Notes: generated from the letters alone by a model not told the origin. Shown: positions 27,586-37,300, counted from the stretch's first letter. The stretch is 64,000 bases of DNA from Gordonibacter sp034932485 (GCA_034932485.1 JAYFOQ010000021.1:248001-312000); one strand, 5' to 3'. Made by a program: numbers and translations.

Positions 27586-28560
27586 ATGGATATTCTTGTA
27601 AGCCATAACTCCGCCCTAGAATACTGGCGGACCGTAGACGAAACCTTCCTCGGAAACAGCCGCTCGCGAAGGCTCGCAACAACACGTGCCCGCCGTGCGC
27701 TCGCAAGCCTTGAAAAACCTCGTCTATCCTCGGGAAATCGTCGTCCAGCTGGATGCACGCTGCCCCTTAACGTACTTGCATCAGATGCGCGAAACCGCTC
27801 TCAGACACTGAAAATATCCAGCAGCCAATGGAGCAGTCCCCTTCCCGAAAAATCCTTTGTGCAGGCAGGTGGAGGGCTCTTGGTAAGCACTCCGGAGTTC
27901 GTTTATTTGCAGATGGCGAGCAGATTATCGCTTGCACACCTTATTGTCTTGGCTTACGAGCTGTGCGGAACGTACCTCCAGGGAAAAGAAGGACCAGCAA
28001 GCAAACGTTCGGTGCCGCTTACCTCAACATCTAAGTTGCTGACATTTGTCGAAAAGGCACCATCCACGCCAGGACGCAAACGAGCCTTGCGCGCACTACG
28101 CTACACCTTGGACAACGCCGCCTCTCCCATGGAGTCGATACTATCCATACTGCTCTGCCTCCCCTACGCATTAGGAGGTTACGCACTTGAACAGCCCAAG
28201 CTCAACTATCGCGTCGACATACCGAACAGGTTACGCAAACTCGCAGACCGTGAATACTGTATCTGTGACCTTTGCTGGCCCGAGATGAAGCTAGTCGTAG
28301 AGTACGACAGCAAGCTACACCATAGCGATCCTGAGCGTCGAGAAAGCGACCGACGGCGGCAAAGCACCCTAACCGCACGAGGTTTTACGGTTGTATCCGT
28401 ATCGAATACCCAGATAATGGACGGCCATGCGTTCAATCGCTTATCACATCAACTCGCCAGACTTATCGGCAAGCGTCTGCGCTATATAGATCCCGACTTC
28501 ACACGCAAGCACCTCCAGCTGCGCAGTGAATTATTTGAGGCGATTGGTATCTTCAAATAG
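27586..28560 (+). CDS. hypothetical protein with DUF559/PD-(D/E)XK-like C-terminal domain
   Basis: 324 residues. I do not recognise a characterised homologue. The C-terminal ~150 residues resemble the Vsr/DUF559 endonuclease fold: Glu183 in SPMESIL, Asp228 (ICDLCW), E239-Y-D241 in VVEYDSKLHH, then an Arg/Gln helix, RGFTVVSVS and a final helix. Such multi-copy proteins are familiar from Coriobacteriia and sometimes appear with AbiEi-like N-terminal regions. The N-terminal half has basic, Arg-rich stretches. No Shine-Dalgarno precedes ATG 27586; TATGAT 12-17 bases upstream would fit a leaderless mRNA. Function unknown; a DNA-nicking or defence role is inference. Confidence 0.7.
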   Translation: MDILVSHNSALEYWRTVDETFLGNSRSRRLATTRARRALASLEKPRLSSGNRRPAGCTLPLNVLASDARNRSQTLKISSSQWSSPLPEKSFVQAGGGLLVSTPEFVYLQMASRLSLAHLIVLAYELCGTYLQGKEGPASKRSVPLTSTSKLLTFVEKAPSTPGRKRALRALRYTLDNAASPMESILSILLCLPYALGGYALEQPKLNYRVDIPNRLRKLADREYCICDLCWPEMKLVVEYDSKLHHSDPERRESDRRRQSTLTARGFTVVSVSNTQIMDGHAFNRLSHQLARLIGKRLRYIDPDFTRKHLQLRSELFEAIGIFK

Positions 28561-28706
28561 GACAGACTCTGTTACTAATCAAGGACATACCCGACACTCT
28601 CCCCACAAACGCCATCGTGCCAAACTCATCGACAGTTCGACGCATCGAGCTCACTCTTCATCGGTTCACTCTTCATCGAGACCACTCTTCATCAATGATT
28701 CGGGCA

Positions 28707-29837
28707 CTACAGGGAACGACGAGCCACCAACACACGAGGACGACGCGTGAGGTCATCAACCACGCGTACATCAGTAAAACCCGCCTCTTGCGCCAGATGA
28801 GCCGCTTTATCCAGACAGGTCTCATGCAACTCAAAGGCGAACGCACCGCCCGGCTTAAGCGCACGAGCACAGAAAGGCAACAGGCGCCGGAATATGTCCA
28901 GGCCGTCGACACCACCATCCAATGCTAGTGTCGGCTCAAATTCGGCCACTTCACGCGGGATTTTGTCTAGTACTACCGTAGGAACGTAGGGAGGATTGGA
29001 AACCACCAGGTCAAAGTGTCCCATAAGCTCCGTATCTATACCTTCACCCAAATCGCACGCCAAAACCCGTACGCGATCATCAAGGCCAAGCGCGGAAGCG
29101 TTCTCGCTCGCCAGCGCCACAGCCTCAGGTGCGATATCGGTGGCCACGACGTGCGCGAGGGAATGCTCGTAGGCAATAGAACAGGCAATACACCCCGACC
29201 CCGTGCATAAATCAGCCACAAGCGGCCCCGCTAGCTGGACAGCCCTACCAGACTCACCTACCCCACCTACTTGCGACAATATCTGATCGCCGCCACCAAT
29301 CTCGCCGTTTCGTGGCAATGCCTGATCGTCAGAAATAGTTGAAGAAGATGTCGACTCAGTCAAAGATACTGCACGAGCAAGCAGGCCATCCTCCGGCCCG
29401 AGGATGGTGCCCTCCATCGACACCACACCTGCCAACGAAGCCGCAGTACCTACACTCATCCTGTCATCCGCAGCACGCGGTCGCGGTGCAGCAGGAAGCA
29501 AAGCAAGAGCCTCGCTCACCAAAACCTCAGTCTCGGGTCGCGGAATAAGCACGCCGGAGCGCACTTTAACGGTAATATGCCGGAAGGCCACTTCGCCGGT
29601 AATATATTGAAGCGGCTCACCCGCCCCCCGCCGCGTCACATAGCCGCGCAACACGTCGCGTTCTTCTAAAGTAAGAGGCTGCTCAAAATGGGTATACAGG
29701 TCAATACGACGCATGCCACACGCCTCACACAGCAACCATTGGGCCGAGATACGAGGATTCTCGTCCCCCTTGCGTTCAAGGTAGCCCGCCGTCCAGTCGA
29801 GCGCTGCTTTGATAGTCCAGATATCGTTTTCAGCCAC
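28707..29837 (-). CDS. prmC: peptide chain release factor N5-glutamine methyltransferase
   Basis: 376 residues against about 280-290 usual. It methylates the GGQ Gln of release factors using SAM. An N-terminal helical domain ends in IPRPETE (~98-104); the SAM motif DLCTGSGCIA (~209) and catalytic NPPY (281-284) are intact. Residues ~116-204 are an extra low-complexity, Ser/Gly/Asp-rich insert between the RPETE helix and the first SAM strand. GTG 29837 follows GAGGG. It lies 30 bases after prfA, its substrate gene, the usual operon order. Confidence 0.92.
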   Translation of the reverse strand: MAENDIWTIKAALDWTAGYLERKGDENPRISAQWLLCEACGMRRIDLYTHFEQPLTLEERDVLRGYVTRRGAGEPLQYITGEVAFRHITVKVRSGVLIPRPETEVLVSEALALLPAAPRPRAADDRMSVGTAASLAGVVSMEGTILGPEDGLLARAVSLTESTSSSTISDDQALPRNGEIGGGDQILSQVGGVGESGRAVQLAGPLVADLCTGSGCIACSIAYEHSLAHVVATDIAPEAVALASENASALGLDDRVRVLACDLGEGIDTELMGHFDLVVSNPPYVPTVVLDKIPREVAEFEPTLALDGGVDGLDIFRRLLPFCARALKPGGAFAFELHETCLDKAAHLAQEAGFTDVRVVDDLTRRPRVLVARRSL

Positions 29838-29867
29838 AGGTATACCCTCACCAGTCGACGAACGCGC

Positions 29868-30950
29868 CTACACCGCCGCTTCCAGTTTCTGTGCGCGGTC
29901 AGCCGCCTGCAAAGCAGTGATCAGTTCGCTCAGGCTCGCGCCACCCGCGCCCAGCAGTACACCATTATAGGTACCGTTATAGCCAATACGATGATCGGTT
30001 ACCCGGTCTTGAGGGCCGTTGTAAGTACGAATCTTTTCCGAGCGGTCACCCGTACCAATCTGACTGCGACGCGCGGCGCCTTCAGCCGCCTGCTGTTCGG
30101 CGAGCATTTTGTCATAGAGACGGGCTCGCAAAACAGCCATAGCCGCAATCTTATTTTGTAGCTGCGATTTCTGGTCCTGCGACTGCACCACCAAGCCACT
30201 TGGTAAATGTGTAATGCGCACGGCCGAATCGGTAGTATTCACACACTGACCACCCGGACCGCCCGCGCGGTACACATCGATGCGCAGATCGTTCTGATTG
30301 ATATCAATTTCAACCTCATCGGCCTCAGGTAGAACCGCCACCGTGGCTGTGGATGTGTGGATACGTCCTTGGCTTTCGGTTTTAGGAACACGCTGCACGC
30401 GATGTACACCGCTTTCAAATTTCATAACCGAATACACGCTATCGCCCTTTACCTTGAACTGCACTTCCTTGAAGCCACCGGCCTCAGAGGCAGACACATC
30501 CAACGTCTCGGTCTTCCAACCTTGTTCAGCAGCAAAGCGCTCATACATTTTAAATAAATCACCCGCAAAAAGAGCAGCCTCATCGCCGCCAGCTCCGGCA
30601 CGAATCTCTACGATAATATCCTTGTCGTCAGCCGGGTCTGCCGGAATCAGCATAAACTTGATATCCTCTTCAAGCGCAGGCAATCGACTCTCTATCTCAG
30701 CAATCTCCTCCTGAGCAAACTCTTTCATATCGGCATCGGAGAGCATCTCTTTAGCCGCCGCCAAGTCGTCTGCAGCCTGCACGTATTCGCGCGCCTTATT
30801 AGCCAACGGACCTTGAATTGCATATTCCTTGGCAAGGCGGTTGTATTCTTTCTGATCAGCAAGTACAACCGGGTCGCCCATCTTGGCCTGTACATCCTCG
30901 TAGGCCTCGATAATCTTCAATAGTTTCTCTCGCATATCCGTTTCTTGCAT
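29868..30950 (-). CDS. prfA: peptide chain release factor 1
   Basis: 360 residues, the family length. It reads UAA/UAG and hydrolyses peptidyl-tRNA. The GGQ motif is in AGGPGGQCVNTTDSAVRITH, and the codon-recognition loop region lies in the middle domain. ATG 30950 has GAAGGA about 11 bases upstream; an ATG five codons later (30935) matches the family N-terminus more closely but has no ribosome site. First gene of prfA-prmC. Confidence 0.94.
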   Translation of the reverse strand: MQETDMREKLLKIIEAYEDVQAKMGDPVVLADQKEYNRLAKEYAIQGPLANKAREYVQAADDLAAAKEMLSDADMKEFAQEEIAEIESRLPALEEDIKFMLIPADPADDKDIIVEIRAGAGGDEAALFAGDLFKMYERFAAEQGWKTETLDVSASEAGGFKEVQFKVKGDSVYSVMKFESGVHRVQRVPKTESQGRIHTSTATVAVLPEADEVEIDINQNDLRIDVYRAGGPGGQCVNTTDSAVRITHLPSGLVVQSQDQKSQLQNKIAAMAVLRARLYDKMLAEQQAAEGAARRSQIGTGDRSEKIRTYNGPQDRVTDHRIGYNGTYNGVLLGAGGASLSELITALQAADRAQKLEAAV

Positions 30951-31151
30951 GTGCGTGGGTGTCCTTCGTAACGTGGTCTCTATTCACGTCGACGTTGCCG
31001 CGTCGACGTATCTGCGCTCGTCTTAGCAAAACAAAACAAGCGCCTCATTGCGCAACGCTTTATGATACCAGATCGCTGCGTGCTTCACACCATTTTCGCC
31101 GCATACGCACACCAGCGTACGTGGGGTTGTAGACAGCACCAAAAAGCAGCC

Positions 31152-32120
31152 CTAAATGGCCAGGTACTCGGCGGCTTCCTCTGCGGTAATAGCACCGTCG
31201 GACACCGCGGTAACCACCTGATGTAAAAACTTCGTACGTACGTCGCCGGCGGCGTACACGCCAGGAACCTCCGTCACGCCCGTCTCGTCGGCCACCAAAT
31301 AGCCCGTTTCGTCGGTGCGCAAAGCCCCATCCAAAAACTCGGTGTTAGGCTGAGTCCCTACGGCCACAAACAAACCCTCTATGGGTATGTTGCGCTCCTC
31401 ACCTGTCGTGAGTATTTCTACGCGCACTTCAGCAAGTTTACCCTCGTCGGTCACCAGTTTACGCGGCGTTGCATTCCATACGAACTCTAGGTTCGGAAGG
31501 GCTTCAAGACGCTTGTGATAGATGGCGGTAGCACGCAGTTTGTCGCGACGATGTACTAAGTACACTTTCTTACAAATACGAGCCAGATAGATAGCATCAC
31601 CTACGGCCGTATTGCCGCCGCCCACTACCATAACCTCCTTGTCGCGGAAGAAGTTGCCGTCGCAGGTGGCACAGTAAGACACACCGCGGCCCTGTAGTTC
31701 TTCTTCAAGCTCCAGCCCCAACTTACGAGGGCGCGCACCGGTTGCAATAATCACGCTCTTGGCACGATACTCACCGAAAGCCGTTTTGAGCACCTTTGGT
31801 TCTTGCGTAAAATCTACCGAAGTCACCTCTTCACCCACCGTACGAGCACCAAAGCGATCGGCCTGCTGTTTCATGGAGAAAGCAAGCTCAAAACCATTGG
31901 TTCCCTCAGGAAACCCTGGGTAGTTTTCCATATGCTCGGTTTGCGCAAGCTGCCCACCAGCTGAAATACGCTCAAACACAACCGTTTCAAGACCGGCACG
32001 GGCACCATATAAAGCTGCGGACAATCCTGCAGGACCTGCGCCAATAATAGCTATGTCGATTACACCAGCATCAGCGGCCTTGCATTCCTGCGACGTTTGA
32101 TTTGTGTTAACTTCTGCCAT
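31152..32120 (-). CDS. trxB: thioredoxin-disulfide reductase
   Basis: 322 residues. FAD motif GAGPAGLSAALYGARAG (~30), redox-active CATC in SYCATCDGNFF (~155), NADPH motif GGGNTAVGDA, and final FAD motif GVYAAGDV. It reduces thioredoxin with NADPH in the cytosol. An N-terminal extension of ~20 residues precedes the FAD strand. ATG 32120 follows AGGAGG by seven bases. A thioredoxin gene and msrAB lie nearby but in separate units. Confidence 0.95.
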   Translation of the reverse strand: MAEVNTNQTSQECKAADAGVIDIAIIGAGPAGLSAALYGARAGLETVVFERISAGGQLAQTEHMENYPGFPEGTNGFELAFSMKQQADRFGARTVGEEVTSVDFTQEPKVLKTAFGEYRAKSVIIATGARPRKLGLELEEELQGRGVSYCATCDGNFFRDKEVMVVGGGNTAVGDAIYLARICKKVYLVHRRDKLRATAIYHKRLEALPNLEFVWNATPRKLVTDEGKLAEVRVEILTTGEERNIPIEGLFVAVGTQPNTEFLDGALRTDETGYLVADETGVTEVPGVYAAGDVRTKFLHQVVTAVSDGAITAEEAAEYLAI

Positions 32121-32435
32121 ACGTAAGCCTCCTAGTTGAAGCATTGTTTGCTTTTTCCAGTATAGACGAGGCTATGCAATTGTTATCAAACCGACACCAC
32201 TTTACGCCAAATGCGCAGGATTCAGTAGGAAGAACGTCACCCTCTCTACCGCTTTTCCACCCATCACATCGAAAACTAACTCGCCAGCAGTCAATAAGCC
32301 CTACAACAAAATCAACCAGACCCGCATATACGATAGGCAAACTCGCTTTAACGCATATGTGACAGTTTTCGTATCATCAACATGTCATCACCCCAACGCC
32401 GTACTATAGACAAAATGAAAGAAAGGATACCCGCT
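32121..32435. other. divergent spacer between trxB and msrAB
   Basis: A 315-base region with the two ribosome sites at its ends. TATACT on the minus strand (complement at ~32160-32165) is a possible trxB -10 box. No convincing operator, RNA or gene was seen. Confidence 0.35.
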
Positions 32436-33530
32436 ATGAGTAGCACAAGCCCCGACATCCTCCGCTCTACCCAAAGCGATCTGCACACCATCTATCTTGC
32501 TGGCGGATGCTTTTGGGGACTTGAGGCCTTCCTTAGGCGCCTACCTGGCGTTCGAGACACCGTCGTAGGCTACGCAAATGGGTCAACCAACAACCCGAGT
32601 TACCGCGACGTCTGTTCAGGCTCCACCGGATATGCTGAAACTGTAGCCGTCACCTATGATCGCAATATCCTGCCCACCGACATACTACTAGATGGGTTCT
32701 TCGAAGTAGTGGATCCCACAAGCCTGAATCGCCAAGGCAACGACCGCGGAACACAGTATCGCAGTGGCATCTACTGGGTCGACGAGGCTGATGAAGCAAG
32801 CGCAAAAGCAGCACTATTGCGCCAGCAGGCCGCACATACCGTCCCCATCATGACAGAAGCCCAACCTCTTCGTAACTTCTTCCCTGCAGAGGACTATCAC
32901 CAAGATTACTTACAGAAGAATCCCGGAGGATACTGTCACATCAGCTTGGGAGCAGCTGAAGAATATGCCAGCCGCATCGGACTCGCTGAAGACACCCCCT
33001 GCGTACCCACTGACGGCCGATGCGAACAATCAATAATCGACATATCCGCATTAATACGCGAACATAACTACACGACAACACCCGATAGCGTACTGCGACA
33101 AAATCTTACCGATACCCAATACCGCGTTGTGCGAGAAAACGCTACCGAACATCCCTTTTCCCACCCCTATGACCACACGTTCGAGCCAGGCATTTACGTG
33201 GACATCACCACAGGCGAGCCATTGTTCGCCAGTAGCGACAAGTTCGATTCAGGTTGTGGATGGCCCGCCTTCTCGAGACCCATCGCGCGTGACATTGTAA
33301 AAGAATACCTTGATCGCAGCCACGGTATGGCCCGCACTGAGGTGCGTAGCCGCACAGGCAACGCGCACCTCGGCCACGTATTCACCGATGGTCCTATCGA
33401 TACCGGAGGATTACGCTACTGCATTAACGGATCTGCCCTACGCTTCATAGCATTAGACCACATGAAAGAGGAAGGATATGGGTACCTGATACCCCTTATC
33501 CAACAAAGCTCCTCAGGCAAAATTCACTAA
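32436..33530 (+). CDS. msrAB: methionine sulfoxide reductase A/B fusion
   Basis: 364 residues. The MsrA domain (~18-170) has the catalytic motif GGCFWG and the EDYHQDYL segment. The MsrB domain (~215-350) has the catalytic Cys in RYCINGSALRF and CGWPAF. The zinc-binding CxxC pairs of many MsrB proteins are absent. It repairs S- and R-methionine sulfoxide using thioredoxin. ATG 32436 has AAAGGA eight bases upstream. The stop overlaps the MATE gene stop tail-to-tail at 33527-33530. Confidence 0.95.
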   Translation: MSSTSPDILRSTQSDLHTIYLAGGCFWGLEAFLRRLPGVRDTVVGYANGSTNNPSYRDVCSGSTGYAETVAVTYDRNILPTDILLDGFFEVVDPTSLNRQGNDRGTQYRSGIYWVDEADEASAKAALLRQQAAHTVPIMTEAQPLRNFFPAEDYHQDYLQKNPGGYCHISLGAAEEYASRIGLAEDTPCVPTDGRCEQSIIDISALIREHNYTTTPDSVLRQNLTDTQYRVVRENATEHPFSHPYDHTFEPGIYVDITTGEPLFASSDKFDSGCGWPAFSRPIARDIVKEYLDRSHGMARTEVRSRTGNAHLGHVFTDGPIDTGGLRYCINGSALRFIALDHMKEEGYGYLIPLIQQSSSGKIH

Positions 33531-34873
33531 CACGCCTCCGATGCACGCTCCGCAACAAGCGACGCTTGCTTATCGCGCGAGCGATGGCGAAAGCGCAAAA
33601 GTGCTGCTGCTCCGCAGGCAAGGATCATCTGCACCACCGTCACCGAAATCCAGATACCATCCATACCAAAGAACCATCCTAATCCCGTTACAACAAGCAC
33701 CACCAACACCGCCTCACCATACACGATGGCGCTCGATGCTTGAGCATCGTCCACTGCATAAAAATACGAGGTGGAAGCATGCGTAAACCCGTAGGACACG
33801 TAAGCTATAGAGAAAATGGGTAGCGCCCATGCAATCAAGCCTGCCGTAGCTTCCCCCGCACCAAAGAGGAGCGGAATTTGCTCGCGCAGCAAAAACATAG
33901 CCAAAAGGCCCACCGCACCCAGGCTGACAGCAATAACGTAATTCGTATTTCGGATACGTCGAACCGCATCACTATCACCGGCACCAAAAAACTTACTGAT
34001 GAGCGGCTGGGATCCATCACCCACACCTTGAATGAGCATCTGGATAACGCAGGCTGTGTATGAAACCACCGCATATGCCGCCAATGCCATCTCGCCACCG
34101 TAGTTTGCCAGGTTTACGTTAATAGCCACCACCGTGGCTTCGGGTAGCAAGGTCAATCCGAAAGGCGCCATACCCAAACGCAGAACATGAGATGCAACCT
34201 TGATGTCAAAACGCAGGTCAACCCTTGCAATACGATTACGTTTCAGCAAAAAGAACACTGCCACCAGTACGAAAGCGGCTATCTGAGACAGCACTGTCGC
34301 CTCTGCGGCTCCTGCTATACCACGCCCCAACAGTATAACGAACACAAAGTCCAACACCACATTCATACAACCCGCCAACACCTGCACGACCATAGCGTAC
34401 ACCACGCGTCCTTGATTGCGGATGAGTGGCGTGCAGCCCGTCACGAATATCTGAAAGGGAACACCCCATGCGATAACCATAATATAAGAAATTGCTTGAT
34501 TAAGCGTTTCGCCTCGTCCTCCAAGCAGCGTCAAAATGGGTTCCGCAAACAACAGCAATGCAGCCATGATGGGAATAGCTGCAAGCAGCAGCATAAGAAA
34601 CGTCGTACCCACAGCACGGCGCGACTTAGCGTGGTCTCCCGCACCCTTGGCAATAGATGAGATTACTCCACCACCCATACCAATACCCGTACCTATGGCC
34701 ATAACCAAGGCAACGAGCGGAAAGGCTACGTTGACTCCCGCCAAACCCGCATCACCTACCGCATGGCCCACAAAGATGCCATCAACGATACTGTATACGC
34801 TTGCCAACGTGAAGGTAAGCATCGTAGGAAGGATGTATTTCAGGTACTCTCGCACCATGTTCTTCTTGATCAT
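33527..34873 (-). CDS. MATE-family efflux transporter
   Basis: 448 residues with 12 membrane segments in two halves, starting LKYILPTMLTFTLASVYSIVDGIFVGHAVG, the DinF/NorM-like pattern. These export cationic drugs or toxins with Na+ or H+. AAAGGT precedes ATG 34873. A MerR regulator is divergent, and a MerR-type promoter (19-base spacer) points at this gene, so drug-induced activation is likely. Confidence 0.9.
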   Translation of the reverse strand: MIKKNMVREYLKYILPTMLTFTLASVYSIVDGIFVGHAVGDAGLAGVNVAFPLVALVMAIGTGIGMGGGVISSIAKGAGDHAKSRRAVGTTFLMLLLAAIPIMAALLLFAEPILTLLGGRGETLNQAISYIMVIAWGVPFQIFVTGCTPLIRNQGRVVYAMVVQVLAGCMNVVLDFVFVILLGRGIAGAAEATVLSQIAAFVLVAVFFLLKRNRIARVDLRFDIKVASHVLRLGMAPFGLTLLPEATVVAINVNLANYGGEMALAAYAVVSYTACVIQMLIQGVGDGSQPLISKFFGAGDSDAVRRIRNTNYVIAVSLGAVGLLAMFLLREQIPLLFGAGEATAGLIAWALPIFSIAYVSYGFTHASTSYFYAVDDAQASSAIVYGEAVLVVLVVTGLGWFFGMDGIWISVTVVQMILACGAAALLRFRHRSRDKQASLVAERASEAC

Positions 34874-34916
34874 TTTGTATACCTTTGCTGTATTGCCCCT
34901 TATCGTTCAGCATGGT

Positions 34917-34947
34917 ACTCTAAACGTTAAAGTAGCTTTAAGGTAAA
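34917..34947 (-). promoter_or_regulatory. MerR-type promoter with 19-base spacer driving the MATE gene
   Basis: On the minus strand: -35 TTTACC (34947-34942), a 19-base spacer, -10 TAGAGT (34922-34917). The spacer contains the dyad TTAAAG-N3-CTTTAA (34927-34941). Overlong 19-20-base spacers with a central dyad are the hallmark of MerR-activated promoters, which the activator untwists. The start codon of the MATE gene is 44 bases downstream. Confidence 0.75.
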
Positions 34948-34997
34948 GATCCGAAACAAAAGCCTACGAGAAATCTCCAAACATAGAGGGAACTTTT

Positions 34998-35747
34998 ATG
35001 GAAACGCATCGGCTCTATGACATAAAAGAAGCCGCACACCATTTAGGGGTAGCGCCTTCCACGCTGCGCTATTGGGAGCAGGAAGGTCTCGTTCGGGCCA
35101 CGAGGAATCCAGCCAACGATTACCGACGTTACGCACTACACGATCTTATCGACATAAGTGAAATTGCGTTTTACCGTAGGCTTGGCGTACCAGTCAAGGA
35201 GCTACGTAACTATCGTTCGATGTCGTTAAGCAAACTGGATGCCACTTTAGACCGTACACAATGCGAGGTAGAGCAGCGTTTGGCCGAACTCAAAAATACC
35301 CAAGCGTTTCTCGAGCGTCAACGAGCCTTAAATGCTCAGGCCCTCAATTTGCAACGCACAGGAATGCAGCGCAGTACCCCCGCGCCACAGAGCCTGTCTA
35401 TTATCGATTATGACAACCCCGAGCTCTGGCTTCTGCTTATCAATCAACCATGGCGCTACGGCGTAATTATCGAGGCTAGTGCACCAGATAACGTGATGGA
35501 GTCTCTTATTGACCTACCGCCCTCTGAGGCAACGCGTTGGGAGCGCACGTCGGAATACACTAAAGGATGGGAATGTCTCTTGCGCATCGACCCCGATACG
35601 GACGATTCAAACGCATCTGAGCTGTTTGCACAGGCCGCACTCCACGGCATGCAAGCCTCACGAATCGTGGCTTCATATCTGCTTACTGCCGCAGAATCGG
35701 AAGGTGGTCCGCGCTGGGACCATTACCGCGCATGGGTGCTTGACTAG
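34998..35747 (+). CDS. MerR-family transcriptional regulator
   Basis: 249 residues. The N-terminal winged helix (YDIKEAAHHLGVAPSTLRYWEQEGLV, ~7-32) with RRY wing is followed by a long dimerisation helix (~75-115) and a ~130-residue C-terminal domain that is not a metal-binding loop and may be an effector domain. GAGGGA precedes ATG 34998. Divergent from the MATE pump, whose promoter carries a MerR-type dyad. Confidence 0.88.
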   Translation: METHRLYDIKEAAHHLGVAPSTLRYWEQEGLVRATRNPANDYRRYALHDLIDISEIAFYRRLGVPVKELRNYRSMSLSKLDATLDRTQCEVEQRLAELKNTQAFLERQRALNAQALNLQRTGMQRSTPAPQSLSIIDYDNPELWLLLINQPWRYGVIIEASAPDNVMESLIDLPPSEATRWERTSEYTKGWECLLRIDPDTDDSNASELFAQAALHGMQASRIVASYLLTAAESEGGPRWDHYRAWVLD

Positions 35748-35751
35748 AACC

Positions 35752-35784
35752 TAAAAGCGCCCCTGTCAAAAGACTAGGGGCGCC
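35752..35784 (-). terminator. terminator of trxA
   Basis: Minus strand: GGCGCCCCT pairs with AGGGGCGC across an 11-base loop and is followed by TTTTAG. The reverse orientation could also end the MerR transcript. Confidence 0.8.
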
Positions 35785-35808
35785 GTACGCAAACCTTGCC
35801 TCGTTAAC

Positions 35809-36117
35809 TTATGCAAGCATCGACAAGATATTTTGCTTGGGTTGTGCACCAACGGCCTGATTCTTCACCTGGCCATTCTCGAACACGATAAGCGTTGGAA
35901 CACTCATAACACCATAACGCTGCGCGATATCAGGACTCTGGTCAATATCCAGCTTATACACCGCTGCCTTACCAGCCTGCTCTACCGCAATCTCATCAAC
36001 CGTCGGTGCAAGCATCTTGCACGGACCGCACCATGTAGCAAAAAAGTCCACCAACACGGGACCCTGCGTGTCAAGCACCTTGGACTGGAAATTTGAAGAA
36101 GTAAGTACTTCACTCAT
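35809..36117 (-). CDS. trxA: thioredoxin
   Basis: 102 residues with the active site ATWCGPCKM (~30) and the cis-Pro region MSVPTLIVFENG. It reduces protein disulfides and supplies MsrAB. ATG 36117 follows AAGGAGG by five bases; a start six codons upstream lacks one. Single-gene unit ending at the hairpin 25 bases downstream. Confidence 0.95.
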   Translation of the reverse strand: MSEVLTSSNFQSKVLDTQGPVLVDFFATWCGPCKMLAPTVDEIAVEQAGKAAVYKLDIDQSPDIAQRYGVMSVPTLIVFENGQVKNQAVGAQPKQNILSMLA

Positions 36118-36320
36118 AAGAACCTCCTTAACCATTCCGGTTGCCTTCGCAACCTCATACTTAGTTTAATTACATAATACCGTGTTGCTCGCTACACCTT
36201 GCGTCGATGCTCCCCAACGGAGCCAATCGTTCCCTAACCGTAACCACCGACGAAAAAGCCAACAAAGCGAGTAGTGCTCAAGGTGCCCTATAATGGAATC
36301 GAGCATAGAAAGGAATCCCT

Positions 36321-37256
36321 ATGAACCATCGCCTCTTCCCCACCCACTCGCATACGACCGTTCCCGATAGGCCCACCCTTACTCAACCCGCCTGGCAGGG
36401 GCATAGCACTACGTGCGCCAATCTCGTGCTAGAAGGTGGAGCTATGCGCGGGCAATTCACTGCAGGCGTGCTCGATTATTTTATGGAAAACTATCTGTTC
36501 TGCGAACGCGTTATCGGTGTTTCAGCGGGCGCTCTTTGCGGCTACAACTACGTTGCCGGAGATTTAGGACGGTCATGCTATCTCAATGTGAAGTATTGCG
36601 ACGATTGGCGCTATCTATCCTTAAGAAGCTTCGCCTACACAGGGAATGCTTGTGGACGATCTTTCGCATTTGACGAAATACCCAACCACCTCGATCCGTT
36701 CAATTACGAAGCATTCAACACCTCTCCTCTTAAACTCGTGGCCGTCTCAAGCGACCTTAAAACAGGCGAGGCCGACTATCACGAGTTCACGGATGCCTTA
36801 GCCGATCTACCCTATCTCATCTCTTCATCATCCATGCCACTGGTAAGCCAGGTGGTAGAGGTAGATGAAAAGCATCTATTAGACGGTGGTACCTGCGACA
36901 GCGTTCCTATAGTTTATTCGTTACTCACCGGCGCAAAAAAACATATCGTCGTACTTACTCAGGCAGCCGATTACACCAAGAGTCCCGAGAAACTCATGGC
37001 GCTGATGCGTCAACGTTACAGCGACTATCCTTACTACATCGACCGACTCCAACACCGTCACTATGAATACAACCGCACCTACCGTGCGCTTTCGCGCCTG
37101 CACGACGAGGGTCGCATCTTTTTAATCCGCCCGCCCGAGCCAGTAACTATATCCAGTATGGAAAAAGACCCGAACAAACTCATGGCACTCTACGAACAGG
37201 GATACGCCGAGGCAATGACTCTCTGGCCCGCACTACAGGCATACCTCGAACGGTAA
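36321..37256 (+). CDS. patatin-like phospholipase family protein
   Basis: 311 residues. The oxyanion motif is LEGGAMRGQFTAGVLD (~36-50), the nucleophile elbow GVSAG (~73) and the catalytic Asp DGG (~195), the Ser-Asp dyad of bacterial patatins similar to RssA/YjjU. No signal peptide is visible, so a cytoplasmic lipid acyl hydrolase is likely. AAAGGA precedes ATG 36321, and TATAAT (36289-36294) is a possible -10 box. Confidence 0.9.
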   Translation: MNHRLFPTHSHTTVPDRPTLTQPAWQGHSTTCANLVLEGGAMRGQFTAGVLDYFMENYLFCERVIGVSAGALCGYNYVAGDLGRSCYLNVKYCDDWRYLSLRSFAYTGNACGRSFAFDEIPNHLDPFNYEAFNTSPLKLVAVSSDLKTGEADYHEFTDALADLPYLISSSSMPLVSQVVEVDEKHLLDGGTCDSVPIVYSLLTGAKKHIVVLTQAADYTKSPEKLMALMRQRYSDYPYYIDRLQHRHYEYNRTYRALSRLHDEGRIFLIRPPEPVTISSMEKDPNKLMALYEQGYAEAMTLWPALQAYLER

Positions 37257-37300
37257 CACCTGCGCTATCGTTTAAGCACATCAAAAACAACCAAAATGCA

